A stretch of 64,000 bases of DNA, taken from assembly GCF_000193495.2 (NCBI RefSeq), contig NZ_AP023410.1, forward strand, positions 3,185,501-3,249,500, in the 5' to 3' direction. The notes beneath the pieces are model-generated. The model did not search any database and was not told where the DNA came from. It saw only the letters and a list, made by a program, of their open reading frames with translations. How positions within the stretch are numbered: the stretch's first letter is position 1; each line of letters begins with the position of its first letter. This stretch comes from Acetobacter aceti NBRC 14818 (GTDB lineage: Bacteria > Pseudomonadota > Alphaproteobacteria > Acetobacterales > Acetobacteraceae). Of the stretch, positions 25,473 through 34,912 are shown piece after piece. The translations under genes and the position numbers were made by a program.

Positions 25473-26906
25473 ATGACCGCAAAGATGCTCTCGTTCGTCT
25501 CTGTTCCGCAGGCCCAGCCGCCCAAACGTCTCGCGGACGAGAGGCGCAAGGATTTCGACGAGATCTATAAGGAATTCTCGCCGGAACAGGCTGCCACGCA
25601 GGCCAGTCGATGCTCCCAGTGCGGTGTGCCATTCTGCTCCATTCATTGTCCTCTGGGAAACAACATTCCTGACTGGCTGATGCTGGCGGCGGACGGGCGT
25701 CTGGAAGAGGCGTACAGCGTCTCTCAGGCGACCAACAGTTTTCCTGAGATCTGTGGCCGTATCTGCCCGCAGGACCGGCTGTGCGAAGGCAACTGCGTCA
25801 TCGAGAAAGACTTCGACAGCGTCACCATCGGTGCCGTCGAGCGCTACATCACCGATACAGCGTTCGAGAATGGGTGGGTGAAGCCCGTCATGCCGGTCGT
25901 TGAGCTGGAAAGCTCCGTCGGCATCATCGGCGCCGGGCCTGCCGGACTGGCTGCGGCCGAACGTCTGCGGGCGAGCGGCCATCAGGTGCATGTGTATGAT
26001 CGTCATGACCGCGTCGGTGGCCTGCTGATTTATGGAATTCCCGGCTTCAAGCTGGAAAAGGACATTGTGCTGCGTCGCCAGAAGGTTCTGGAGGAGCAGG
26101 GCGTGGTCTTCCATCTCGGCCAGGGTGTTGGCGCAGGTGAAGGTGAGATCGCGTTCGAGGAACTGCGCAAAAAGCACGACGCCGTGCTGGTTGCGACCGG
26201 CGTCTACAAATCGCGTGAGATCGGTGGTCCGGGTTCAGGGCTTGGCGGAATTGTGCGGGCGCTGGACTATCTGACAGCCTCCAACCGTCGCTCGCTGGGT
26301 GATGCGCTGCCGGAAGGCGAACTGGATGCCGCGGGCAAGGATGTGGTGGTCATCGGTGGTGGCGACACGGCCATGGACTGCGTGCGCACGGCCATTCGTC
26401 AGGGCGCGAAGTCCGTGAAGTGCCTCTACCGCCGCGACAAGGCGAACATGCCGGGCTCCGTGCGCGAAGTGAAGAACGCCGAGGAAGAGGGTGTCGAGTT
26501 TGTCTGGCTGGCGGCCCCCGAGAGCTTCTTTGGCGACACGACCGTCACCGGTGTGCGGGCGCAGAAGATGCGTCTCGGTCTGCCGGATGGCTCCGGACGT
26601 CAGTCGATCGAGGCGGAGCCTGACGGTCTGTTCACGGTCCACGCTGACATGGTCATCAAGGCGCTCGGCTTCGACCCCGAACCGCTTCCTGAACTGTGGA
26701 AGGCGGATGATCTCAAGACCTCACGCTGGGGTACGTTGCAGGTTGACCGCGTCAGCTTCGAAACCTCAGTGCCGGGTGTGTTTGCCGCTGGCGACATCGT
26801 GCGTGGCGCGAGCCTTGTTGTGTGGGCCATCCGTGATGGCCGTGATGCGGCGGCGCAGATCGATCAGTGGATTGCTGCCCGTTCTTCTTCTCTGGCTGCG
26901 GAGTAA
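25473..26906 (+). CDS. gltD: Glutamate synthase (NADPH) small subunit GltD
   Basis: Feeds electrons from NADPH to GltB through FAD and Fe-S clusters. The 477-residue product has the N-terminal cysteine-rich part (CSQCGVPFCSIHCPLGNNIP, CGRICPQDRLCEGNC) that binds two 4Fe-4S clusters, an FAD-binding GIIGAGPAGLAAAERL, an NADPH-binding VVIGGGDTAMDCVRTA, and a closing GVFAAGDIVRG FAD contact. AAGGAAG precedes the ATG at 25473. The order gltD-gltB is the reverse of E. coli. gltB starts 5 bp after its stop. Confidence 0.96.
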   Translation: MTAKMLSFVSVPQAQPPKRLADERRKDFDEIYKEFSPEQAATQASRCSQCGVPFCSIHCPLGNNIPDWLMLAADGRLEEAYSVSQATNSFPEICGRICPQDRLCEGNCVIEKDFDSVTIGAVERYITDTAFENGWVKPVMPVVELESSVGIIGAGPAGLAAAERLRASGHQVHVYDRHDRVGGLLIYGIPGFKLEKDIVLRRQKVLEEQGVVFHLGQGVGAGEGEIAFEELRKKHDAVLVATGVYKSREIGGPGSGLGGIVRALDYLTASNRRSLGDALPEGELDAAGKDVVVIGGGDTAMDCVRTAIRQGAKSVKCLYRRDKANMPGSVREVKNAEEEGVEFVWLAAPESFFGDTTVTGVRAQKMRLGLPDGSGRQSIEAEPDGLFTVHADMVIKALGFDPEPLPELWKADDLKTSRWGTLQVDRVSFETSVPGVFAAGDIVRGASLVVWAIRDGRDAAAQIDQWIAARSSSLAAE

Positions 26907-26911
26907 TGACA

Positions 26912-29900
26912 ATGGACTCATTTGAAGATTTCTCCCCCGCCAGCGAAAGCGGCGAGGCTTTTGTCACCAACTGGGAGCGCAACAGCGAGGCGCTGCAGAA
27001 CGGCCTGTATGACCCGGCGGACGAGCATGATTCCTGCGGTGTCGGCCTTGTCGCTGCACTGGATGGCCGCAAGCGTCGTGACGTTGTCGAGGCCGGTATC
27101 GAGGCACTGAAGGCGATCTGGCATCGCGGCGCTGTCGATGCCGATGGCAAGACGGGCGACGGCGCGGGTATCCATGTCGAGATTCCGCAGGATTTCTTCG
27201 CCGACGCCATCGGCGTGCCGCAGGCGGAGCGTGACGCGGGCGTGCCTCTGGCCGTGGGGCAGGTGTTCCTTCCCAAGACCGACCTTGCCGCGCAGGAACG
27301 CTGCCGTCAGATCATCGAGACGGAAATCCTTAAATTTGGCTACAGCATCTATGGCTGGCGTCAGGTGCCGATCGATACGTCGTGCATTGGTGAAAAAGCC
27401 AATGCGACACGGCCTGAAATCGAACAGATCATCATCCGGGGCAAAACGGACCGCTCTGAAGCGGATTTCGAGCGTGACCTGTATGTAATCCGTCGTCGGA
27501 TCGAAAAGTCCGCCATTGCCGATCAGGTCGATCTTTATATCTGCTCGCTGTCATGCCGTTCACTGATCTACAAGGGCATGTTCCTTGCAGAAAACCTGAC
27601 GGATTTTTACCCGGATCTGCTGGATGAGCGTTTCACCAGCCGGTTTGCAATCTATCATCAGCGTTATTCGACCAATACGTTCCCGACATGGAAGCTGGCG
27701 CAGCCTTTCCGTCGCGTCGCCCATAATGGTGAGATCAATACGATCTCGGGCAACGTGAACTGGATGCGCAGTCATGAAACGCGGCTGGCCGATCCCGAGC
27801 TTGACCCGTTCATGAACGACATCAAACCGGTGGTGCAGGTTGGTGGCTCCGACACGGCGACGCTCGACAACGTCTTCGAGCTGCTGACCCATGCCGGGCG
27901 TGATGCGCCTGCGGTCAAGGCACTGATGATCCCGGCCAGTGTTGGCGCGCATTCCCACATGAAGGCGTCGCACCGCGACATGTTTGCCTACTGTAACGCC
28001 GTCATGGAGCCGTGGGACGGACCTGCCGCCCTGTGCGCGACAGACGGGCGCTGGATCATCGCTGGTCTTGATCGTTCCGGCCTGCGTCCGCTGCGTTACA
28101 CCCAGACAAAAAGTGATCTTCTGATCATCGGTTCCGAAGCCGGCATGGTGAAGGTGCCGGAAGCTGACGTCGTCAGCCGTGGCCGTCTTGGCCCGGGCGA
28201 GATGCTCGGCGTCGATCTCGACAACGCCAGGCTCTATCATAATGAAGAACTGCTCGACCTTCTGGCGGGCCGTCAGGATTTCGGGCAGTGGGTCAAGAAG
28301 ATCCAGAAGATCGGCTCGCTGGTGCGCGACGACGTGGTCGAGCCCGTCATGTACCAGCCGGAAGAGCTGCGTCGGCGTCAGCTGTCTGTCGGCAACACGC
28401 TTGAAGAACTCGAGCACGTTCTCCAGCCGATGGTCGAGACGGCGAGCGAGGCTGTTGGCTCCATGGGTGATGACACGCCGCTGGCGGTTCTCTCCGAACG
28501 GTATCGCGGACTGGCGCATTATTTCCGTCAAGGATTCAGTCAGGTTACGAACCCGCCGATCGACTCACTGCGTGAAACACGGGTGATGAGCCTGCTCACA
28601 CGACTGGGCAACCTCGGGAACATTCTGGAGGAGACGGAAGATCAGTGCGATCTGCTCCAGCTTCCCAGTCCGATCCTGACCAGCGGTGAGTTCGAGGCGC
28701 TTCGCAAATTCTGTGGCGACCGTGGTGGAAGCATTGATACGACCTTCGTGGCGGCGGAAGGCGAGACCGGTCTGCGTGAGGCCATCGCCCGTATCCGTCG
28801 CGAGGCTGAAGAACGTGTCCGGGAAGGCTGCTCGCATGTCTTCCTGACCGACGAGAACCAGTCCACCGAGCGCGCCGGTATTCCGACCATCCTCGCCGTT
28901 GCCGCCGTGCATACGCATCTGGTGCGCAACTCGCTGCGGACATTCACCTCGCTGAACGTTCGGACTTCGGACGTGCTGGACGTGCACGCCGTGGCGGTGA
29001 CGCTCGGTGTCGGCGCGACCACGGTAAACCCGTATCTCGCGCAGGAAAGCATCGCGGATCGTATCCGCCGTGGTCTCTGTGGCGACATGTCCCTGCGTAC
29101 GGCGGTCGAGCGGTATCGCAAAGCAATCGACAAGGGCCTGCTCAAGATCATGTCCAAGATGGGCATCTCGATCATGGCGTCCTATCGCGGCGGCTGCAAT
29201 TTCGAGGCCGTCGGCCTGTCCCGCGCGCTGGTCGCCGAGTTCTTCCCTGGTATGGCTTCACGTATCTCGGGCATCGGTCTCGGCGGTATCGCCAAGAACA
29301 TCCTGAGCTTCCACGAGCAGGCCTGGGACACTTCGGCTGCTGTCCTGCCGGTCGGTGGTCTCTACAAGCTGCGCCGGAGTGGTGAGACGCATGCCTTCGA
29401 CGGTACGCTGATTCACATGCTCCAGACGGCTGTTGGAACAGACAGCTTCTCGATCTACCAGCGTTATGCCGATGCCGTGCGTCGTCAGCCGCCGGTGGCA
29501 TTGCGTGATCTGCTCGACTTCAAGAGTGACCGTGAAGCCATTCCGGTGGAGTCGGTCGAGAGCATCACCCAGTTGCGCAAGCGCCTGATCGCACCGGCTA
29601 TTTCACTCGGTGCGCTCAGCCCGGAAGCGCATGAGACGCTTTCCATCGCCATGAACCGTATCGGCGCGAAGTCCGATTCCGGCGAGGGTGGTGAGGATCC
29701 AGCTCGCGCCAAGCCGCGCCCGAATGGTGACAATGCGTCTTCCGCCATCAAGCAGGTCGCGTCCGGTCGCTTCGGCGTCACGGCGCAGTATCTGAACGAT
29801 TGTCGCGAGCTTGAAATCAAGGTTGCGCAGGGTGCGAAGCCGGGTGAGGGCGGACAGCTTCCGGGCTTCAAGGTCACGGAACTGATCGCCAAGCTGCGTC

Positions 29901-31465
29901 ATGCGACGCCGGGTGTGACGCTGATCTCACCGCCGCCGCATCACGACATCTATTCGATCGAGGATCTTGCTCAGCTCATCTATGATCTGAAGCAGATTAA
30001 CCCGGATGCGCGTGTTACCGTGAAGCTGGTGGCCCGATCAGGCATTGGCACCATCGCGGCAGGTGTGGCGAAGGCGAAAGCCGATGCGATCCTGATCTCT
30101 GGCCACTCTGGCGGCACAGGTGCCAGCCCGCTGTCGTCCGTGAAATATGCCGGTCTGCCGTGGGAGCTTGGTCTGGCGGAGGCGCATCAGGTGCTGATGC
30201 TCAACCGTCTGCGTCATCGTGTCACGCTGCGCACCGATGGCGGCATCAAGACCGGCCGGGACGTGGTGATTGCCGCCATGCTCGGTGCAGAAGAGTTCGG
30301 TATCGGCACGGCAAGTCTCGTGGCGATGGGCTGCATCATGGTGCGTCAGTGCCACTCGAACACCTGTCCGGTGGGTGTCTGCTCGCAGGACCCGGCCATG
30401 CGCGCCAAGTTCGAAGGCACGCCAGAGAAGGTCATCAGCCTGTTCTCGTTCATTGCTGAAGATGTGAGAAATATTCTCGCATCCCTCGGCTTCAGGACGC
30501 TGAACGAGGTGATCGGTCGCACGGATCTGCTGCATCAGGTGTCGCGTGGTTCCGAGTATCTGGATGATCTCGATCTGAACCCACTTCTGGTTCAGGCCGA
30601 CCCCGGCCCGCATGCGCGCTACTGCACGCTTGAAGGCCGGAACGAAGTGCCGGACACGCTCGACGCGCAGATGATCGCGGATGCCCGTCCGCTGTTCGAT
30701 CACGGCGAGAAGATGCAGCTTCAGTACAACGTGCAGAACACCATGCGCGCCATCGGCACACGCATCTCCTCCATGATCGTGCGGCAGTATGGCATGGCCA
30801 CGCTGGCGCCCGGTCATCTGACGGTGCGTCTGCGTGGTTCTGCCGGTCAGTCGCTCGGCGCGTTCGCCGTGCAGGGTCTGAAGCTGGAAGTACATGGCGA
30901 CGCCAACGACTATGTCGGCAAGGGGCTGTCCGGTGCGACCATCGTCGTGCGTCCTTCTGCATCCAGCGTGCTGGCATCGAACGAAAACGCGATTGTCGGC
31001 AACACGGTCCTGTATGGCGCAACGGCGGGTACACTGTATGCCGCAGGTCTCGCCGGCGAGCGTTTCGCCGTGCGTAACTCCGGTGCGACCGCTGTGGTTG
31101 AAGGCTGTGGTTCCAACGCCTGTGAATACATGACGGGTGGAACGGTTGTGATCCTTGGTGACTCCGGCGACAACTTTGGCGCTGGCTTCACGGGCGGCAT
31201 GGCTTTCGTCTACGACGAGGACGGATCGTTCGAGCAGAAGGTCAACCCGGACAACGTGTTCTGGGTGCGTGTTGATCAGAAGGAGTGGGAAGAAAAACTT
31301 CGCGCTCTTGTCGAGGCGCATGCGACCGAAACCCAGTCTTCGTATGCTGCGATGCTGCTGCATAAATGGGAAGAAGTCCTGCCGCGATTCTGGCAGGTGG
31401 TTCCGAAAGATTATGCAAAGATCATCGGATTTGCGGCACCGGAACAGGTAGCGATTTCCGCCTGA
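26912..31465 (+). CDS. gltB: Glutamate synthase (NADPH) large subunit GltB
   Basis: Makes two glutamates from glutamine and 2-oxoglutarate. The 1517-residue protein begins with a propeptide of about 41 residues before the nucleophilic Cys42 (HDSCGVGLVA). The class II glutamine amidotransferase domain (about 42-430; RYSTNTFPTWKLAQPFR, HNGEINT) is followed by the central domain, the FMN synthase domain (VRSDGGIKTGRDV-like TDGGIKTGRDVVIAA, and CHSNTCPVGVCSQDP binding the 3Fe-4S cluster) and the C-terminal GXGXG beta-helix (about 1270-1450). GGAG lies 8 bp before ATG 26912; an ATG at 26906 overlapping the gltD stop is possible but too close to the site. Confidence 0.97.
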   Translation: MDSFEDFSPASESGEAFVTNWERNSEALQNGLYDPADEHDSCGVGLVAALDGRKRRDVVEAGIEALKAIWHRGAVDADGKTGDGAGIHVEIPQDFFADAIGVPQAERDAGVPLAVGQVFLPKTDLAAQERCRQIIETEILKFGYSIYGWRQVPIDTSCIGEKANATRPEIEQIIIRGKTDRSEADFERDLYVIRRRIEKSAIADQVDLYICSLSCRSLIYKGMFLAENLTDFYPDLLDERFTSRFAIYHQRYSTNTFPTWKLAQPFRRVAHNGEINTISGNVNWMRSHETRLADPELDPFMNDIKPVVQVGGSDTATLDNVFELLTHAGRDAPAVKALMIPASVGAHSHMKASHRDMFAYCNAVMEPWDGPAALCATDGRWIIAGLDRSGLRPLRYTQTKSDLLIIGSEAGMVKVPEADVVSRGRLGPGEMLGVDLDNARLYHNEELLDLLAGRQDFGQWVKKIQKIGSLVRDDVVEPVMYQPEELRRRQLSVGNTLEELEHVLQPMVETASEAVGSMGDDTPLAVLSERYRGLAHYFRQGFSQVTNPPIDSLRETRVMSLLTRLGNLGNILEETEDQCDLLQLPSPILTSGEFEALRKFCGDRGGSIDTTFVAAEGETGLREAIARIRREAEERVREGCSHVFLTDENQSTERAGIPTILAVAAVHTHLVRNSLRTFTSLNVRTSDVLDVHAVAVTLGVGATTVNPYLAQESIADRIRRGLCGDMSLRTAVERYRKAIDKGLLKIMSKMGISIMASYRGGCNFEAVGLSRALVAEFFPGMASRISGIGLGGIAKNILSFHEQAWDTSAAVLPVGGLYKLRRSGETHAFDGTLIHMLQTAVGTDSFSIYQRYADAVRRQPPVALRDLLDFKSDREAIPVESVESITQLRKRLIAPAISLGALSPEAHETLSIAMNRIGAKSDSGEGGEDPARAKPRPNGDNASSAIKQVASGRFGVTAQYLNDCRELEIKVAQGAKPGEGGQLPGFKVTELIAKLRHATPGVTLISPPPHHDIYSIEDLAQLIYDLKQINPDARVTVKLVARSGIGTIAAGVAKAKADAILISGHSGGTGASPLSSVKYAGLPWELGLAEAHQVLMLNRLRHRVTLRTDGGIKTGRDVVIAAMLGAEEFGIGTASLVAMGCIMVRQCHSNTCPVGVCSQDPAMRAKFEGTPEKVISLFSFIAEDVRNILASLGFRTLNEVIGRTDLLHQVSRGSEYLDDLDLNPLLVQADPGPHARYCTLEGRNEVPDTLDAQMIADARPLFDHGEKMQLQYNVQNTMRAIGTRISSMIVRQYGMATLAPGHLTVRLRGSAGQSLGAFAVQGLKLEVHGDANDYVGKGLSGATIVVRPSASSVLASNENAIVGNTVLYGATAGTLYAAGLAGERFAVRNSGATAVVEGCGSNACEYMTGGTVVILGDSGDNFGAGFTGGMAFVYDEDGSFEQKVNPDNVFWVRVDQKEWEEKLRALVEAHATETQSSYAAMLLHKWEEVLPRFWQVVPKDYAKIIGFAAPEQVAISA

Positions 31466-31489
31466 TCAGACGGGCAGGATCGTTTCCAG

Positions 31490-31516
31490 CGGGCAGTCTC
31501 AGGACTGCCCGTTTTT
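31490..31516 (+). terminator. Rho-independent terminator of gltDB
   Basis: A 9-bp stem CGGGCAGTC/GACTGCCCG with a TCAG loop is followed by five T, 25 bp after the gltB stop. Confidence 0.93.
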
Positions 31517-31566
31517 ATTTGCAGCCTGAAAAGACGTTCGTTCAGACAAGAGAAAGATCGCCCGCT

Positions 31567-32577
31567 ATGAAATTACGACGACTTGGCAGGAATGGTCCTG
31601 AAGTTTCCGAGATCGGGCTTGGTTGCATGAGCATGTCCGGCATGTATGGCCCTGCCGATCGGACTGAGAGTATCGCCACCATCCATGCCACACTGGACGC
31701 GGGTGTTACGCTGCTCGATACCGGTGACTTCTATGGCATGGGCCATAATGAGATGCTGATCGGGGAAGCACTCAAAGACGTCGCGCGCGACAGGTTCCTC
31801 GTCAGTGTCAAGTTTGGCGCTATGCGTGATCCGGCTGGAAACTGGGGCGCTTACGATGCCCGGCCCGCCGCCATGAAGAATTTTCTGGCCTATACGCTGC
31901 AACGGCTCGGTCTTGATCATATCGATATTTACCGTCCCGCCCGGCTTGATCCCGCAGTTCCTGTTGAAGAGACAATCGGTGCGATTGCGGACATGGTGCA
32001 GGCTGGTTATGTGCGGCACATCGGGCTTTCCGAAGTCGGATCGGAAACCATCCGGCGCGCGGCATCGGTCCATCCGATCTGTGATCTTCAGATAGAATAT
32101 TCCCTGATTTCGCGTGGTATCGAGGACAGCATTCTTCCGACCTGCCGTGAACTCGGGATCGGTATTACAGCGTATGGCGTGCTTGCGCGTGGTCTGATCA
32201 GTGGGCACTGGCAGACGGCCAGAACGCCTGGTGATTTTCGCGTGCATAGCCCGCGCTTTCAGGAAGGTAATGTCGAGCAGAATCTGGCACTCGTTGAAAC
32301 ATTGCGCGAAATTGCAAAAGCCAGAAACACGACCGTCGCTCAGTTGGCCATCGCATGGGTCGCGGCACAGGGTGATGACATTGTGCCATTGATCGGCGCG
32401 CGCAGGCGAGACCGGCTTTCAGAAGCTCTTGGTGCTCTTGATCTCACACTGACACCAGCCGACCTTGCTGCCATTGAGCAGGCAGTTCCCAAAGGAGCCG
32501 CAGCGGGGGAGCGGTATGATCCAAAGCAGATGGCAGTGCTGGACAGCGAGAAGACGGTGTCAAGAAAAACCTCCTGA
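31567..32577 (+). CDS. Aldo/keto reductase
   Basis: A 336-residue TIM-barrel NADPH-dependent reductase. Asp and Tyr of the catalytic set lie in LLDTGDFYGMGHNE and Lys in SVKFGAM. Where many AKRs have a catalytic His (QHRVD), this protein reads PARLD, a variant seen in a subgroup of AKRs. The C-terminal IGARRRDRLSEALGAL is the NADPH-binding region. The start is ATG 31567, after the gltB terminator. The sequence could act on small aldehydes or ketones, as is common in acetic acid bacteria; the substrate cannot be told. The hexosaminidase gene follows 69 bp later. Confidence 0.85.
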   Translation: MKLRRLGRNGPEVSEIGLGCMSMSGMYGPADRTESIATIHATLDAGVTLLDTGDFYGMGHNEMLIGEALKDVARDRFLVSVKFGAMRDPAGNWGAYDARPAAMKNFLAYTLQRLGLDHIDIYRPARLDPAVPVEETIGAIADMVQAGYVRHIGLSEVGSETIRRAASVHPICDLQIEYSLISRGIEDSILPTCRELGIGITAYGVLARGLISGHWQTARTPGDFRVHSPRFQEGNVEQNLALVETLREIAKARNTTVAQLAIAWVAAQGDDIVPLIGARRRDRLSEALGALDLTLTPADLAAIEQAVPKGAAAGERYDPKQMAVLDSEKTVSRKTS

Positions 32578-32646
32578 GATAACTTCATCAAACTTGAAGA
32601 GAGCTGTTTCGTAGGACAGGTCGACAGAAGGGTAGAAGAGCACATT

Positions 32647-34824
32647 ATGACAAAAAGAAACCGGCTACGCGTAATCCTCTTTTTGGCAGGTGCTTCTTCT
32701 CTCTGCGTGCTGCCACACTCTTACGCGCAGGCAGCCAGTTCTTCTGACTTGATGCCGATCCCGTCCACCATTTCGTGGCAAGGAGACGAAGCGGAAACCT
32801 GTGATCAGATAAAGATCAGCTGGCACGGTGCACATAGTCCTATGCTGGAGCGGGCCAGCGAACGCCTGTTGCACTCCCTGCGCTTATCGTCACGCTCTGA
32901 TAAAAAACAGACGACCTGCTCTCTGGAAATCCGTAGCAAGGATGATCCCGCTTATCTTGCAATCGGTGAGCGGGAAAATTATCAACTCACGATCCATCAG
33001 GGAAAAATCGCACTGAATGCAGAAGGTCCTTCGGGAGTGCTGCATGGGTTTGCAACGCTGGTCCAATTGGCGGGATCGACGCCAGATAGCGTGTCATTCC
33101 GTGATGTGACGATCAGCGACGCACCGCGCTTCCGTTGGCGGGGACTGATGATCGACGTAGCGCGGCATTTCATGTCTGTGCTCGCGCTCAAGCGTCAGAT
33201 CGATGCAATGGAACTGACCAAGCTGAATGTGCTCCACCTTCATTTGAGTGATGGATCTGCTTTCCGTGTGGAAAGCCAGCTTTTCCCCCGGCTACAGACT
33301 GTCTCTTCACATGGACAGTATTATACGCAGGACGAGATCCGTGATCTTGTCGCATATGCCGCTGAACGGGGTACTCGCGTTGTGCCGGAGTTTGACGTGC
33401 CGGGTCACGCGCTGGCCGTGCTGGAAGCTTATCCGCTACTCGCAGCGCAACCGCTGCCTGCCGCCAATGCTGCTTGCACAGGTGGTTCGGCCTGTATCGC
33501 CGGTAGTAACGCCAACAATCCGGCTCTTGATCCAACCAAACCGGAAACGCTCGATTTTGTAGAAAAGCTTTTTGTGGAAATGATGCATCTCTTTCCGGAT
33601 GCCTATTTCCATGCGGGTGGGGATGAAGTGGTCGCCTCTCAGTGGACCGGCAATCCGCAGATCGCCAGCTACATGAAAGCCCACAATTATCCTGATGCCG
33701 CAGCGCTTCAGGGAGAATTTACAGCGAAAATACAGGCTTTTCTGGCGGGGCAGGGAAAGACGATGATCGGATGGGATGAGGTGCTGTCTGCACCCGTTCC
33801 ACAATCCGTTGTTGCCGATGTCTGGCGCTCTTCGAAATGGATCAGCGCAGCAACAGCCAAGATGCATCCGACTCTTGTCTCTTCCGGATATTATCTCGAT
33901 CTTCTGAGACCTACGCGTGAGTATTATCAAATTGATCCCTATAATCTAATGGCGAGTGGCCTGTCAGGGGCGGAACTGGAACATGCCCGACAGATTCATT
34001 TCAGACTAGCGGATGCGTTTGCGCTTGACCCCAGCCTGCCGCCTCTGAGCGCCCGGCAAAAGCAGTATGTTCTGGGTGGTGAGGCAGTTCTGTGGACGGA
34101 AGCGGTTTCAGAACAGATGCTGAATCAGAGAGTCTGGCCCCGTGCTGCCGTGATTGCAGAGCGTCTGTGGTCGCCTGAAACTGTGACGGATGTTGCCGAT
34201 ATGGAACGCCGTTTGCCGCATATCGCCGCGCAGTTGAACAGGCTGGCTCTGACAACGACACAACAGGATCACGAACAGATGCTGTCACGGTATCCTACTG
34301 CCAGCAGGCATGCGCTGAATACGGTGTTGCAGGTGACCAGTCCAGTCAGAAACTACACGATCAACAGAATGATCAAGAAGGCGGGAGAAGGGCTTCTCAC
34401 ATGGCCGGTCGCTATGGCGGAGCCAGATTCTTTTCCGGCAATGCGGTTTAATCAACTTGCGGAAGCCTATGCGCACGGTGATCATTCGACCGCACCAGAA
34501 TTGCGCCGCGATCTTGAACAATGGTCTGCCAACGATGGTCAGTTTGAAAAGACGATCGGAGGCGTTGCTGCGCTGGAAATGATACGTCCTGTCTCGCAAC
34601 AACTGTCCGCATTGGCGCAAGCGGGTCTCGAAGCGCTTGATGGAACGATTGATACAGCCAGAAGAACGCAGATTGAAAAACTTCTGGCCCAGCAACAGGA
34701 GACATTCGCAGCGTCTTCGTGGCAATTGCTGTCTCCGCCTCTGCCTCAACCAGCGGGCGGTCTGCTGATTGATATCGTGCCGGGGATAAGAGCGCTGATC
34801 GACAGTGTATCGACTGTTCACTGA
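32647..34824 (+). CDS. Secreted beta-N-acetylhexosaminidase (GH20)
   Basis: Cleaves terminal N-acetylhexosamine from chitin-, peptidoglycan- or glycan-derived oligosaccharides. The 725-residue protein has a signal peptide (1-29, cleaved near AQA), a GH20b-like domain (about 35-160) and the GH20 barrel from RFRWRGLMIDVARHFM. The substrate-assisted catalytic pair is Asp326-Glu327 (HAGGDEV). The C-terminal 190 residues form an extra helical region. Export to the periplasm or medium is expected. It reads in the same direction as the aldo/keto reductase and converges on the next gene. Confidence 0.92.
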   Translation: MTKRNRLRVILFLAGASSLCVLPHSYAQAASSSDLMPIPSTISWQGDEAETCDQIKISWHGAHSPMLERASERLLHSLRLSSRSDKKQTTCSLEIRSKDDPAYLAIGERENYQLTIHQGKIALNAEGPSGVLHGFATLVQLAGSTPDSVSFRDVTISDAPRFRWRGLMIDVARHFMSVLALKRQIDAMELTKLNVLHLHLSDGSAFRVESQLFPRLQTVSSHGQYYTQDEIRDLVAYAAERGTRVVPEFDVPGHALAVLEAYPLLAAQPLPAANAACTGGSACIAGSNANNPALDPTKPETLDFVEKLFVEMMHLFPDAYFHAGGDEVVASQWTGNPQIASYMKAHNYPDAAALQGEFTAKIQAFLAGQGKTMIGWDEVLSAPVPQSVVADVWRSSKWISAATAKMHPTLVSSGYYLDLLRPTREYYQIDPYNLMASGLSGAELEHARQIHFRLADAFALDPSLPPLSARQKQYVLGGEAVLWTEAVSEQMLNQRVWPRAAVIAERLWSPETVTDVADMERRLPHIAAQLNRLALTTTQQDHEQMLSRYPTASRHALNTVLQVTSPVRNYTINRMIKKAGEGLLTWPVAMAEPDSFPAMRFNQLAEAYAHGDHSTAPELRRDLEQWSANDGQFEKTIGGVAALEMIRPVSQQLSALAQAGLEALDGTIDTARRTQIEKLLAQQQETFAASSWQLLSPPLPQPAGGLLIDIVPGIRALIDSVSTVH

Positions 34825-34878
34825 CCCTGTTGTTGGATGTGTCTGAACACACTGTGTGGGGCCATGTGCAAAAGGATC

Positions 34879-34903
34879 AGGACCGCCGCGACCGGGCGGT
34901 CCT
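34879..34903. terminator. Hairpin between convergent genes
   Basis: AGGACCGCC pairs with GGCGGTCCT (9 bp). It lies between the stops at 34824 and 34913. Only a short T4 follows on the minus strand and none on the plus strand, so termination strength is doubtful. Confidence 0.45.
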
Positions 34904-34912
34904 GCGGTGGCT

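Noticed and set aside
27560-28531. 323-codon minus-strand frame inside gltB
   Set aside because: Shadow of the GltB coding frame; composition is typical of an antisense frame in GC-rich DNA.
30038-31363. 441-codon open frame on the minus strand inside gltB
   Set aside because: It is antisense to the conserved GltB C-terminal region, has no ribosome binding site and reads as His/Arg-rich shadow sequence.
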